Below, piece after piece: positions 15,291 through 23,583 of a stretch of 41,605 nt of DNA. Source of the DNA: an uncultured Bacillota bacterium (lineage in GTDB: Bacteria; Bacillota; Clostridia; Peptostreptococcales; Anaerovoracaceae). A program made the translations under genes and the position numbers. Location of the stretch: positions 1 through 41,605 of the forward strand of contig CAKMKG010000039.1 of NCBI GenBank assembly GCA_927441425.1, in the 5' to 3' direction. Every line of letters starts with the position of its first letter. Positions within the stretch are counted from its first letter, which is position 1. The notes below the pieces were generated by a model. The model was not told the origin of the DNA. It did not search any database and worked only from the letters and a program-made list of their open reading frames with translations.

Positions 15291-16811
15291 TCATAGTATA
15301 TTTCGTATCTGATCCGCCTTATATCTCTGCATGTTGAAATCCCGAAAGCCGTCATAATCTTCCAATTCGTTGTAAGGCGGTCGTGTTATAATGCGCTTTA
15401 ACTCCTCTTTCATTTTGGGATTATCTGTTTCCCGATACAGCTCATACAGATACGGAATCGCACCGTCAGACAAATCGGAGATGGCGGATAAATCTAAGGT
15501 TTCCATCGTACCCGCCCGGTATCGATCAATATTGTACTTGGCAATCATTCCATCCACATTGCCGTAAGCCAAAGCGATAAAGAGGCAGATACAGCCGACC
15601 ACCGCAATTCTCGTCCCCTGAAAGCCCTTGAACTGACGGAAAAGCACGATGACAAAAAGGAATAGAAGCACGATCATAAACCATGAAGTATAGACCCTCA
15701 ACCTTGTCAGTCCGTAATAGCTGATATACATTCCCATTTTACTCATGGCTGTCACGATCAGCGCAAGCGTAAAAATACACAGCGTCGCTGTTTCTCCATG
15801 GAGTATTTTGACTTTATCCCTTTTCACGATCAGGTGCGCCACAGCAATCACCGCCAAATTGATCCCCGATACTGCGCAAAGCTCGAAGAAGCCTCGTCTG
15901 GCATATTCTGCATAAGTCATGGCCTGGGGCAGACTGTCACCAAATGCCGAGAAGAAATAACTTGTCTGTGCCAGGAAGAATACAACATAGATCAGATTCA
16001 GCGCCGTCAATGCGGAATACACCGTCACATCGGGTGCAAATCGGAACGCCTTCACATGTTCATTCACAGATTCCACCGTCGCATTTCCGACATGTCGTTT
16101 GTAACGATTCCCATAAATCAAGCCGTACAGGTAGCATGCGACTGGCAGCCCCAGAATGATGTTCCGAATATGCTCCAGCACATTTTCAGAAATGGAAAAC
16201 CGTATTCTACCCATCAGACCTTCAAAAGCTGCATCTGCATTGGCCAATAATGTGACTACCAGGATCAGTACCGGCAGAAAAAACAGAATCCCGATGACCC
16301 CACCGAGCACATTCTTCCCTTTCTTGTTTTTGACGAAAACCTGCTTCAACCCTGTAAAACAGCCGGTAAAATTACCGAAGGGAATCACAACCAGCTGATG
16401 CAACATATCGCTCAGAATATAAAGCGAAATTTTGTTCCCCAGTCGTGTCCCCGCAGATAAACAAACCCAGTATACAAAGGCAAGCGACAAGAAGATGAAA
16501 TGCAATGCTTTGATTAAAATCCCGTCAAATAGAGCAAAGCTTGCAGCAGATAGGATAATAATTCCCAGCAAAGTCAGACTTTCCTTTGACTGCCGAAGCC
16601 CTGCGTTTCGAAAATAAGCAATTACGACGATACATAGCACTGCAGTAAACAAGGTCACACCAAGTCCAAGACTGACAACATTGATCAGATTCCAGTATAA
16701 GAATCCACAAACTAACATACCGAATGCGGTTACGATATCCGCCGTCGTAAATACCATCGGTGCTGATTTTTTTATACTTCCGTTCATTCCCCCTGATAAT
16801 TCCCCACTCAT
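15291..16811 (-). CDS. polytopic membrane protein, DUF4153/DUF4173-like
   Basis: ATG 16811 chosen, since AGGAGG lies 10 nt upstream and an earlier TTG would sit on the RBS. The 506-residue protein has about 10-12 hydrophobic helices followed by a soluble tail. The tail has the characteristic YNIDRYRAGTMETLDLSAIS and LYELYRETDNPKMKEELKR of the DUF4153/DUF4173 group. Function unknown. It follows, with nearly touching ends, a YozG-type XRE gene and a DUF2975 gene, a regulator-membrane protein set that recurs in Firmicutes. Confidence 0.75.
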   Translation of the reverse strand: MSGELSGGMNGSIKKSAPMVFTTADIVTAFGMLVCGFLYWNLINVVSLGLGVTLFTAVLCIVVIAYFRNAGLRQSKESLTLLGIIILSAASFALFDGILIKALHFIFLSLAFVYWVCLSAGTRLGNKISLYILSDMLHQLVVIPFGNFTGCFTGLKQVFVKNKKGKNVLGGVIGILFFLPVLILVVTLLANADAAFEGLMGRIRFSISENVLEHIRNIILGLPVACYLYGLIYGNRYKRHVGNATVESVNEHVKAFRFAPDVTVYSALTALNLIYVVFFLAQTSYFFSAFGDSLPQAMTYAEYARRGFFELCAVSGINLAVIAVAHLIVKRDKVKILHGETATLCIFTLALIVTAMSKMGMYISYYGLTRLRVYTSWFMIVLLFLFVIVLFRQFKGFQGTRIAVVGCICLFIALAYGNVDGMIAKYNIDRYRAGTMETLDLSAISDLSDGAIPYLYELYRETDNPKMKEELKRIITRPPYNELEDYDGFRDFNMQRYKADQIRNIL

Positions 16812-16816
16812 AATAA

Positions 16817-17026
16817 TCAATCCTCCTGCTTAAACTCCAAAATATCCCCCGGTTGACAATCCAGCACCTTGCAAATCTCCTCCAGTGTAGAAAATCGTAT
16901 CGCCTTTGCTTTGTTATTTTTCAGAATGGAAAGGTTCGCAGGTGTAATTCCGATTTTGTCCGATAGTTCTCCGGCTGATATTTTACGTTTTGCCATTATT
17001 ACATCCAAGTTTACCAAAATGGTCAT
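16817..17026 (-). CDS. small XRE regulator (YozG-like)
   Basis: A 69-residue protein that is almost entirely a Cro/CI-type helix-turn-helix: MAKRKISAGELSDKIGITPA, NLSILKNNKAKAIRFSTLEE, ICKVLDCQPGDILEF. The YozG-like group is typically encoded beside DUF2975 membrane proteins, as here (15 nt downstream of 17042-17488). The RBS GAGGAGGG precedes the start region. Likely an autoregulator of the membrane-protein operon. Confidence 0.88.
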   Translation of the reverse strand: MTILVNLDVIMAKRKISAGELSDKIGITPANLSILKNNKAKAIRFSTLEEICKVLDCQPGDILEFKQED

Positions 17027-17041
17027 TTCGAACCCTCCTCT

Positions 17042-17488
17042 CTAAATGGTATAATCATTTTCATTTTTAATCTTTACTGCATGCTCGATGACATTCTTGA
17101 CCACTCTGAGAATCAGTCCGAAGAATGCGGCGGCAATCGCAATGAATAAAAATAAAAGATAGTAAAATCCAGATACAAATAAAATGATGGACACTGCAAA
17201 GCTGCACCACGATATCCTCCGCAAATGCTTAACATTTTTGTCGATAAAGACGTCCTTTGATTTTATGTTTACCAGCAGCCGGTCAAGCGAGAACATCGCG
17301 ATCAGCCCAGGAACTACGCAGGCGTAAATCGTCGCCAGCAAAGGGATTATAATATCTGGATTCTTCATGGTGTACGAGATATAACTCTTAACGAGATAAG
17401 GTGCCGCAAACGCAGTACCTATGATCATACCGATTACGATCTTGGTACAGATTGAAGACAACAGCACAGATTTACCGGGATTCCACAT
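17042..17488 (-). CDS. DUF2975 membrane protein
   Basis: Start taken at ATG 17488 (MWNPGKSVLLSSICTKIVIG), which matches how this family begins; AAAGGA lies 10 nt upstream. A longer frame to 17521 is possible. About 148 residues with four predicted TM helices and the conserved middle YACVVPGLIAMFSLDRLLVN and IDKNVKHLRRISWC. DUF2975 proteins pair with YozG-like XRE regulators; the next gene is one. Function unknown. Confidence 0.82.
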   Translation of the reverse strand: MWNPGKSVLLSSICTKIVIGMIIGTAFAAPYLVKSYISYTMKNPDIIIPLLATIYACVVPGLIAMFSLDRLLVNIKSKDVFIDKNVKHLRRISWCSFAVSIILFVSGFYYLLFLFIAIAAAFFGLILRVVKNVIEHAVKIKNENDYTI

Positions 17489-17658
17489 GATTTTTGTTTC
17501 CTTTCTCTGATTTTGCATCATTGCATTTTCAATTTTTCTTCTTTAGTCATTTTTATTATATGAGCTTATTTATTGATTGTCAACATTAATTTATTGTTTA
17601 TCGATATTTTTATGTTGATTTTCGATTAAAATGTGAATTGAAGAGGTGAATTGAAGCG

Positions 17659-17776
17659 CGAGATTCCCGTTTGAACAGCGAGAGTCCAGTTTTGAAAATG
17701 ACAAGTGAAATTTTGTAAATAGAAATCCCATTTTGCAAATAAAAATCCCAGTTTGAAAACGAAAGTCCCAGGAAAC
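17659..17776. repeat. degenerate tandem repeat, about 5.5 units of 19-22 nt
   Basis: In the 454-nt gap 17489-17942 I see successive units: CGAGATTCCCGTTTGAACAG, CGAGAGTCCAGTTTTGAAAA, ACAAGTGAAATTTTGTAAAT, AAATCCCATTTTGCAAATAA, AAATCCCAGTTTGAAAACG, AAAGTCCCAGGAAAC. The core is 'A(A/G)TCCCAGTTTGAAAA'. Units differ from one another, unlike CRISPR repeats. Arrays like this occur as transposase-binding sites near ends of some IS families (IS21-like). No IS21 genes are present, so it may be a relic. The remainder of the gap shows nothing recognisable. Confidence 0.6.
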
Positions 17777-17942
17777 TATGGTTTGTTAGAAATTTTTTGA
17801 TATAATGGCGTTACGGATACGATAAAAAGCGTACGTTAAACCTGAGGTCAATTTTCGCTCGATTCTTTTGTAATCGGAAAATCCACCCTGCAGCAATAGA
17901 CTTTTGTAGATTGTCATGCCAGTGGCGATACTCAGTTATGTA

Positions 17943-19235
17943 CTACTTTTTAAGAAGTTTTGGCTTCAGAATGATGTTCTCGGCTGCAACCTCGGAACAG
18001 CATAATAGATGAAGCAATTCTTCACCGTGAAAGAAGCTGAACGCCTGAATCGGATTTCTATTGTTCAGCTTTTTTCTTTTGTAGGAGTTGATGTGATTCA
18101 TAAGCAGGAATATATCCTGCTGTGTAAGGTCATCAAAGGAGCTTCCTTTCAGCAGTACTCTGCGTATGAGTTCGTGATTTACCTCAATGGAGCCTTTTTG
18201 ATACGGGCTGCTTGGATCACAGTAAAAAATATATGCCTGACGAGATCCGTCAGGGCCGAATTCGATCGCCCTAGGGTTAGAAAACTCGCTTCCGTTGTCG
18301 GTTAATATGACCGGGAAGAGCTGTTTAAAGCTTTCTTTTCCCAAAATTTTTCGAAGCCCTGTGAATATGTCGATTACCGATTGGGAGGTATTAGCCTCCC
18401 GAAGAAATGCAAGCATAAGGCTTGACTCCACGAAATGGATCGTCAGAAGAACCTTTCCACCTTTTGTACCGATTACCGTATCCATCTGCACGACTGGAAG
18501 ATCTGGATTCTCTTCCATGAAAGCGAGGAAATCCCTGTAATTGCGTCCTACACGACATCCTTTATCAATCTTGAACTCTGGCTTTTTGTACCGCAGGCGA
18601 TATCTTACCTTGCGTGGCAGGTCAATGTTCCTTACGTCAAACAAACTGGCGTCAATGTAGTTGTAAAGAGTCTTCTCGGAGCACATGATTTGATCCACAT
18701 TGCTTTCATAGATCTGATGGATCGACTGACCGTTTCTGACAAGAGGTGATATTAGGGAATTCAGGCGTGCAAGCTCTTTCTCGTCCGACAGGATTCCGCT
18801 TCTTGCTTCGGAGAGATTTTCCGAGAAGGCGATATGGGCGTCCGCAGCATCATAAACGGTCTTCTTGAGAGTGCACTTGTAATACTCGCCGCAGCCATTA
18901 CAGACGTAGGGCGGTTTAAATCTGGCAGTACATATTTTCTCAACAAATTCAGGGCAGAAGTCGTTGCACTGATTGCAGAATTTACAGTACTGAATTGATT
19001 TACGTGGGCATTCCTGACCGCAAAGATTTTTAGCTTTGCAGGAAGTCCTGTGCCTGCAGGCATTGTACGGCCAGCCGCTGTAACCCGACTTTCTTTCATA
19101 GGAATGCTTCTTGATCTCTTTGGCGATCGTTGTTCGGTCCTTACCCAACCGCTTTCCGATCTCGCCGAAGGAGCAATTATCTTTTAGGGAAGCCGATATT
19201 TCAAGTCGGTCTTCATAGGTTAAAAATTTAGTCAT
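17943..19235 (-). mobile_element. IS30-family transposase, intact
   Basis: ATG 19235 has AAGGAGG 5 nt upstream; 430 residues. The N-terminal helix-turn-helix (LTYEDRLEISASLKDNCSFG, GKRLGKDRTTIAKEIKKHSY) is followed by a cysteine-rich segment with many CxxC pairs. The DDE catalytic core is complete: D252 in QMDTVIGTKGG, D313 in LTDNGSEFSNP, E351 in YQKGSIEVNHELIRR. No frameshift, so it may be active. Terminal inverted repeats could not be delimited by eye. It lies between the DUF2975/XRE set and a TetR gene and may have disturbed the start of the latter. Confidence 0.9.
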
Positions 19236-19296
19236 GCAGTCCTCCTTATCTGCCACCGACAAGAATAAGGATATCAACTGCAAGATGCTTCAGTCA

Positions 19297-19330
19297 AACA
19301 AAAAGACCAACCATTTTCTTTGGTTAGTCT
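19297..19330 (-). terminator. terminator protecting the IS30 transposase
   Basis: AGACCAACCA (19304-19313) and TGGTTAGTCT (19321-19330) pair with one wobble around a 7-nt loop. On the minus strand they are followed by TTTTGTTTG. It lies upstream of the transposase and would block read-through into it, a known IS safeguard. Confidence 0.6.
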
Positions 19331-19394
19331 TCTGTTTGTAACATGGGATTCCATACTCTCATGTATATCCGTTATTGTATGTTTTTAGTGTAAA

Positions 19395-20021
19395 ATGATT
19401 TGTTGGGTATGGATTTTCATTTTACAATTAAGGAAACAGAGAGCGCGAACAGAATTTAAAAAAGCGCTTGGAAGGCTTCTGAAACAGAAGTCTTACGATA
19501 AGATATCCGTTAAGGATATCTGCGCGGAAGCGGATTACAGCAAATCCATCTTTTATGCCTATTTTGAAGGTAAGGATACGTTTCTATATCGGATTGCTGA
19601 AGATGAGGTGGAAGCATATTTTAATTCATGGCTGAACAGGCTGGATGAGAAGCAAGGAATTTTTATCGAACAGGATAAATATGAGCCATTGATCGATATT
19701 TACGAAGAAATCTTCAATGATATCTATCAAAAAAAGGATATTTATCAGATCATATTCTTGTATAAAACCCTGCCGGATATTGAAAATTATTTTATGAAAA
19801 GACTGATTGAAAATCAAGAGAGGCTGATGGATTTTAAACGGGTCGATGAAAAAGAATTAGAGAAGGATCATCATAAGTTCATTATCCATATTATTGCTTC
19901 CGCATTTGTATCCAGCATAAAATTTTGGATTGAAAACGATTTTAAATATTCGCCCTTATATCTAGCAACGATGTTTTCCCATGAAGTGCTCGCCATGAAT
20001 GTCAATATTAAAAAGCAATAA
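19395..20021 (+). CDS. TetR-family regulator with uncertain start
   Basis: A TetR protein: DNA-binding domain TEFKKALGRLLKQKSYDKIS, VKDICAEADYSKSIFYAYFE, then a helical C-terminal region of the TetR_C group with FWIENDFKYSPLYLATMFSH near the end. The ATG at 19395 gives an unusual hydrophobic lead (MICWVWIFILQ) without an RBS. In the +1 frame, ATG 19410 reads MDFHFTIKETESAN, closer to a normal TetR start, so a one-base indel near 19445 may have broken the start. The neighbouring IS30 element is a possible cause. Its role is unknown; the PucR gene downstream is convergent. Confidence 0.75.
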   Translation: MICWVWIFILQLRKQRARTEFKKALGRLLKQKSYDKISVKDICAEADYSKSIFYAYFEGKDTFLYRIAEDEVEAYFNSWLNRLDEKQGIFIEQDKYEPLIDIYEEIFNDIYQKKDIYQIIFLYKTLPDIENYFMKRLIENQERLMDFKRVDEKELEKDHHKFIIHIIASAFVSSIKFWIENDFKYSPLYLATMFSHEVLAMNVNIKKQ

Positions 20022-20036
20022 GACAAACAAAAAATT

Positions 20037-20066
20037 GCCATCTGCAGCAGTGCAGACGGCTTTTTT
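20037..20066 (+). terminator. rho-independent terminator after TetR gene
   Basis: GCCATCTGCA (20037-20046) pairs with TGCAGACGGC (20051-20060) with one mismatch and a 4-nt loop, followed by TTTTTT (20061-20066). It lies 16 nt after the TetR stop. Confidence 0.85.
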
Positions 20067-20090
20067 CTTGGAGTGAAAAGCTATATTCAG

Positions 20091-21272
20091 TTAGCGGTGA
20101 TTGTCGTAAATAATCAGCGAACAGACCAGTGAAGCAAGTTGGTTGCAATCATGGAAGTCGATATGGAACAGCTCCTGAAGCCTTTTGACTCTGTATAAAA
20201 CTGTGTTTTTATGAATGAACAAAGCTTCTGACATATCGCTGACGTTCTTATTATAATGCAAATATGCCCTGAGGGTACTTAAATACTCGGAGCTGTTTTT
20301 GATATCATATTGCTCAATTTCCTTGATTCGATTCATCATATAATCTGAAAGATCCAGATTATCATTGACCAATGAAGCCAAATGGAACAGTTTGAAATCA
20401 TCAAATTTAGCAATTCCGGAGGTTTTCCCTGCCATGGCAGCATAGTGCAGGGTATTCTGTGCATTCATGAAATTCTTTTTTAAATCGGTAATTCTGTAAA
20501 AGATATCACTGACTCCAATCAGGATGTGCTTTTTCGCGGCGGCGGCGGATATCAGTTCCCAGTGTTTGTCATCACTTTCATCGGTAAGCACAGCGTAACC
20601 TTCTTCAAATAATATATTCAACTTATAATTCAAACCATAAAGCAGTTCGTTTACATCCTGATCGTATAAAGGTTTTCCATCTGTGGTATTTTGTAAAAAC
20701 CACAGCATGCGGTATTTCTTTAGATTTCCAAAGGAAGGAAATAAAATATTTCTATTTAAATAATTCGAGTTGATCGTATCTGTTAAAAGTCCCCGAAGAA
20801 TGCTGTGTTCACTGCTTTTTATATGAGAGTCCTCGTTCATGATCAATGCGATCCCATAGGTCTTTGCGATCAGCTCGACCAGCTTTGGGTTGATTTCTTC
20901 AAGAGGATGCCCGATTTGAGGCATCGTGATATATCCAACCAAAGACCCTCTTATGCCGCTGCCGCAAACAAGGTGCCGATAACGCATATATGGCCAAGAC
21001 TGTATAACAGGTTTACAGTTCGCAATCGAAGCATTGAATGTTTCGGTCCATTTGGTTATTTCCTCTTTGGTACTTCTGATACGGCAATTAACAAAATCTT
21101 CGATTACTTCTTTCGGAAAATCATCGGAGCATACAAGTTCGGTCAAGCTCAATAAATGAAAGGCGACAGGATTGCCAAGAAGCTTTGCGGAAATGTTCAC
21201 AAGAGACTGCATATCAGCGTTGTTCAATACTTCCTGCATCAATAAATGCTCTGCGTTTATCAATTCATCCAT
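20091..21272 (-). CDS. PucR/CdaR-type transcriptional regulator (module 1)
   Basis: Start at ATG 21272 (MDELINAEHL) with AGAGG upstream; 393 residues. The C-terminal PucR helix-turn-helix is clear: YLHYNKNVSDMSEALFIHKN then TVLYRVKRLQELFHIDF. The middle has the GGDEF-like CdaR segment. The N-terminus is a sensor region of unknown ligand. It is divergent from the OYE pair at 21595-25548 with a 322-nt shared promoter region, the standard place for a PucR regulator of catabolic enzymes, and is a shorter relative of the PucR protein at 28256-29779. It probably activates the pair in response to its substrate. Confidence 0.88.
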   Translation of the reverse strand: MDELINAEHLLMQEVLNNADMQSLVNISAKLLGNPVAFHLLSLTELVCSDDFPKEVIEDFVNCRIRSTKEEITKWTETFNASIANCKPVIQSWPYMRYRHLVCGSGIRGSLVGYITMPQIGHPLEEINPKLVELIAKTYGIALIMNEDSHIKSSEHSILRGLLTDTINSNYLNRNILFPSFGNLKKYRMLWFLQNTTDGKPLYDQDVNELLYGLNYKLNILFEEGYAVLTDESDDKHWELISAAAAKKHILIGVSDIFYRITDLKKNFMNAQNTLHYAAMAGKTSGIAKFDDFKLFHLASLVNDNLDLSDYMMNRIKEIEQYDIKNSSEYLSTLRAYLHYNKNVSDMSEALFIHKNTVLYRVKRLQELFHIDFHDCNQLASLVCSLIIYDNHR

Positions 21273-21327
21273 AGTGCGTTTCCTCTCTTCACTATCATTT
21301 TTATCAAAGTAGCATGCTTTAATTTGT

Positions 21328-21356
21328 AGTATTGCACAATAACATGATTTTGTCAA
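21328..21356 (-). promoter_or_regulatory. promoter of pucR module 1
   Basis: Minus strand TTGACA (21356-21351), 17 nt, AATACT (21333-21328). The palindrome TATTGCACAATA (21330-21341) overlaps the -10 and spacer. A very similar TATTGTGC lies in the same place at the other pucR promoter, making it a candidate PucR or autoregulatory site. Confidence 0.6.
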
Positions 21357-21496
21357 TTTGGATTAATTATATGCCGCATTACGTTAAAATAGCTCAAATT
21401 ATGACGTCAACCAGCATTTTGTTTTTGTGTATTTATTAAAATTGCCCCGATATGGTAAATCCAAGTTAAATATGTCTATTAATTTTTATAAATCAA

Positions 21497-21573
21497 GCCT
21501 GTTCAAATTAGCATACAGGCATATAACACATCCTTTTTAATTTCTGATAAGATAAAAATGTGAATAATTTCAC
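21497..21573 (+). promoter_or_regulatory. operator-like inverted repeats before the first OYE pair
   Basis: GCCTGT (21497-21502) and ACAGGC (21515-21520) form a spaced dyad. GTGAATAATTTCAC (21560-21573) is an imperfect palindrome (GTGAA/TTCAC arms), 12 nt before the RBS. Both are candidate regulator sites between the divergent PucR and OYE genes. No clear -35/-10 pair was assigned. Confidence 0.4.
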
Positions 21574-21594
21574 GCAATGAAGAGGAGGTATTAT

Positions 21595-23529
21595 ATGGAC
21601 AACAAGTATGCGCCCTTATTCAAAAAAGGCAGGATCAACTCACTGGAGCTTAAAAACAGGCTGGTAATGAGCCCGATGGGAACGCAATTCACAGAACCTG
21701 ACGGGCGTATGTCCGAAAGGAGCATAAAATTTTACCTGGAACGCGCGAAAGGCGGAGCAGGAATGATCATCACCGAGGCCATGTTCCCTACAAAGACGGG
21801 GGGAGCAGCCCACTACATAGGAGATGAAAAATGCCTTCCAAGACTTTCCGAGCTTACCGATTTGGTTCATGGCTATGGAACAAAGATATGCGCGCAGGTG
21901 GGAGCAGGCTCCGGACGCATCGAGCCGATTACCGCTGAAGTCCCAAACCCACCGTCGGCTTCCGCCATCCCTGCACATAATAACCCTAATGTGCTTTGTC
22001 ATGAATTAACAATTGATGAAATACACCAGAGGGTGGAGGCATTTACTCCTGCGGCCAGGAGAATGGTCGTTGCAGGATTTGATGCAATTGAGGTTCATGC
22101 CCATGCCGGTTACCTTATCGATCAATTCATGAGCAAGGAATGGAACCATCGCACAGATGAATACGGAGGATCCGTCGAGAACAGGATGCGTTATGCCACC
22201 GATATCATAAAAGCCATACGGAAAGGCGTCGGCCCCAATTTCCCTATCCTGTTTCGTATCGCTGTGGACCACAAATATCCGGGCGGCAGGGATTTAAACG
22301 AAAGCATCGAAATGGTAAAGATCATTGAAGAGGCCGGTGTGGATGCTCTTGACATCGATGCAGGGTGTTACGGGCCGAGTTTCTTCTGGCTGTTCCCACC
22401 GACCTATGAGGGAGATGCCTCAATGCTTGATTTGGCCGTTGCAGTAAAGAGAGCTGTCTCTATTCCGGTTCTCAACTCAGGAACACATACTCCTGAAACT
22501 GCAGTAAAAGCAATTGAAGATGGTGCGGTTGACTTCATCATGATGGGCAGACCTCTTCTGGCGGATCCTGAACTGCCAAACAAAGTAAAATCAGGCAGGC
22601 GCAAGGATGTAAGACCATGCATCCGCTGCAATGAAAGCTGCATTAACCAGAATCTGTTCCTCCAAAAAAGCCTGACCTGTTCTGTAAATGTCCAGACTGG
22701 AAGGGAAGGGCTCTATAACATAGTAAAATCAGACTCGAAGAGAAAGGTTGTTGTTGTCGGCAGCGGTCCGGCAGGTTTGGAAGCGGCGCGTGTTGCAGCA
22801 CTGGAAGGCCATGATGTGACCATCTATGAAAAGAACGGCCATATCGGAGGAAACGCAGCCGTCGCTGCAACGCCGGAATTCAAGACGATCAAAGGCCTTC
22901 TGGAATGGTTCGAATTACAATTGAAGAAGCTTGACGTCAAAATATGTTTCAATAAAGAAATTATCCCGTCTTCCCCGGAATTAAGAGAAGCCGATGAAAT
23001 CTTTATTGCTTTAGGCGCAAACTCATGGGCTCCGCCAATCGAGGGGATCGATTTGCCGATCAGCATTGATGTATGCGATGCACACCTTAAACCAGAATTG
23101 ATAAAGGGCAACAAAATCGTCATGTGCGGCGGCGGTCTTTCAGGAGTTGACAGCGCGCTGGAATTGGCAATGGAGGGAAAAGACGTAACAATCATCGAAA
23201 TGCGCGATGGGATCGCCATCGACACTGCTTTTATCAATAGGCAGTCCATCATGGGAAAAATAAAAGAGTATAACGTCAAGGTACTTGTGAAGACGACCGT
23301 GAAAAAGATCACTGCGAAAGGAGTAATCGTAACAGACGCAGAAGGAAACGAAACGTTGGTTCCTGCAGACACTGTGATCACGGCATTTGGCGTCAAGTCA
23401 AATAAACAATCCGCAGAAAAAATTCAGGAGACATATCCTGATGCCGTGCTGATCGGCGATTGCGAAAAAGCAGGAAATATCGGCACTGCGATTCGTGAAG
23501 GCTTTACAAGGGCTTACGCAATTTCCTGA
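21595..23529 (+). CDS. OYE-family FMN/4Fe-4S/FAD oxidoreductase, first of pair 1
   Basis: ATG 21595 has AGAGGAGG 6 nt upstream; 644 residues. Residues about 1-340 form the FMN-binding TIM barrel (LKNRLVMSPMGTQF; catalytic-region motif HAHAGYLIDQF; NHRTDEYGGSVENR; FIMMGRPLLADPELPNK). The 4Fe-4S ligands are C342, C345, C349 and C362 (CIRCNESC). The C-terminal half has two Rossmann folds: FAD (VVVVGSGPAGLEAA) and NAD(P)H (IVMCGGGLSGVDSALELA). This is the layout of 2,4-dienoyl-CoA reductase, 2-enoate reductases and BaiCD/BaiH, which reduce activated C=C bonds. It shares an operon (54-nt gap) with the divergent second enzyme and most resembles the enzyme at 29999-31924. Substrate unknown. Confidence 0.9.
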   Translation: MDNKYAPLFKKGRINSLELKNRLVMSPMGTQFTEPDGRMSERSIKFYLERAKGGAGMIITEAMFPTKTGGAAHYIGDEKCLPRLSELTDLVHGYGTKICAQVGAGSGRIEPITAEVPNPPSASAIPAHNNPNVLCHELTIDEIHQRVEAFTPAARRMVVAGFDAIEVHAHAGYLIDQFMSKEWNHRTDEYGGSVENRMRYATDIIKAIRKGVGPNFPILFRIAVDHKYPGGRDLNESIEMVKIIEEAGVDALDIDAGCYGPSFFWLFPPTYEGDASMLDLAVAVKRAVSIPVLNSGTHTPETAVKAIEDGAVDFIMMGRPLLADPELPNKVKSGRRKDVRPCIRCNESCINQNLFLQKSLTCSVNVQTGREGLYNIVKSDSKRKVVVVGSGPAGLEAARVAALEGHDVTIYEKNGHIGGNAAVAATPEFKTIKGLLEWFELQLKKLDVKICFNKEIIPSSPELREADEIFIALGANSWAPPIEGIDLPISIDVCDAHLKPELIKGNKIVMCGGGLSGVDSALELAMEGKDVTIIEMRDGIAIDTAFINRQSIMGKIKEYNVKVLVKTTVKKITAKGVIVTDAEGNETLVPADTVITAFGVKSNKQSAEKIQETYPDAVLIGDCEKAGNIGTAIREGFTRAYAIS

Positions 23530-23583
23530 TGAAAGCTGACAACCTAAAAAATTATTGATAAACAGTTTATAAGGAGGATCAAA

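Noticed and set aside
15798..16250. Long plus-strand frame inside the DUF4153-like gene
   Set aside because: Antisense of a well-supported membrane protein; no RBS, His/Cys/Arg-rich shadow composition.
17659..17776. CRISPR array
   Set aside because: Repeat units are contiguous, diverged and lack unique spacers; no cas genes in the window.
17780..19400. Terminal inverted repeats of the IS30 element
   Set aside because: Looked for matching ends on both sides of the transposase; only short chance matches found, so no boundaries are given.
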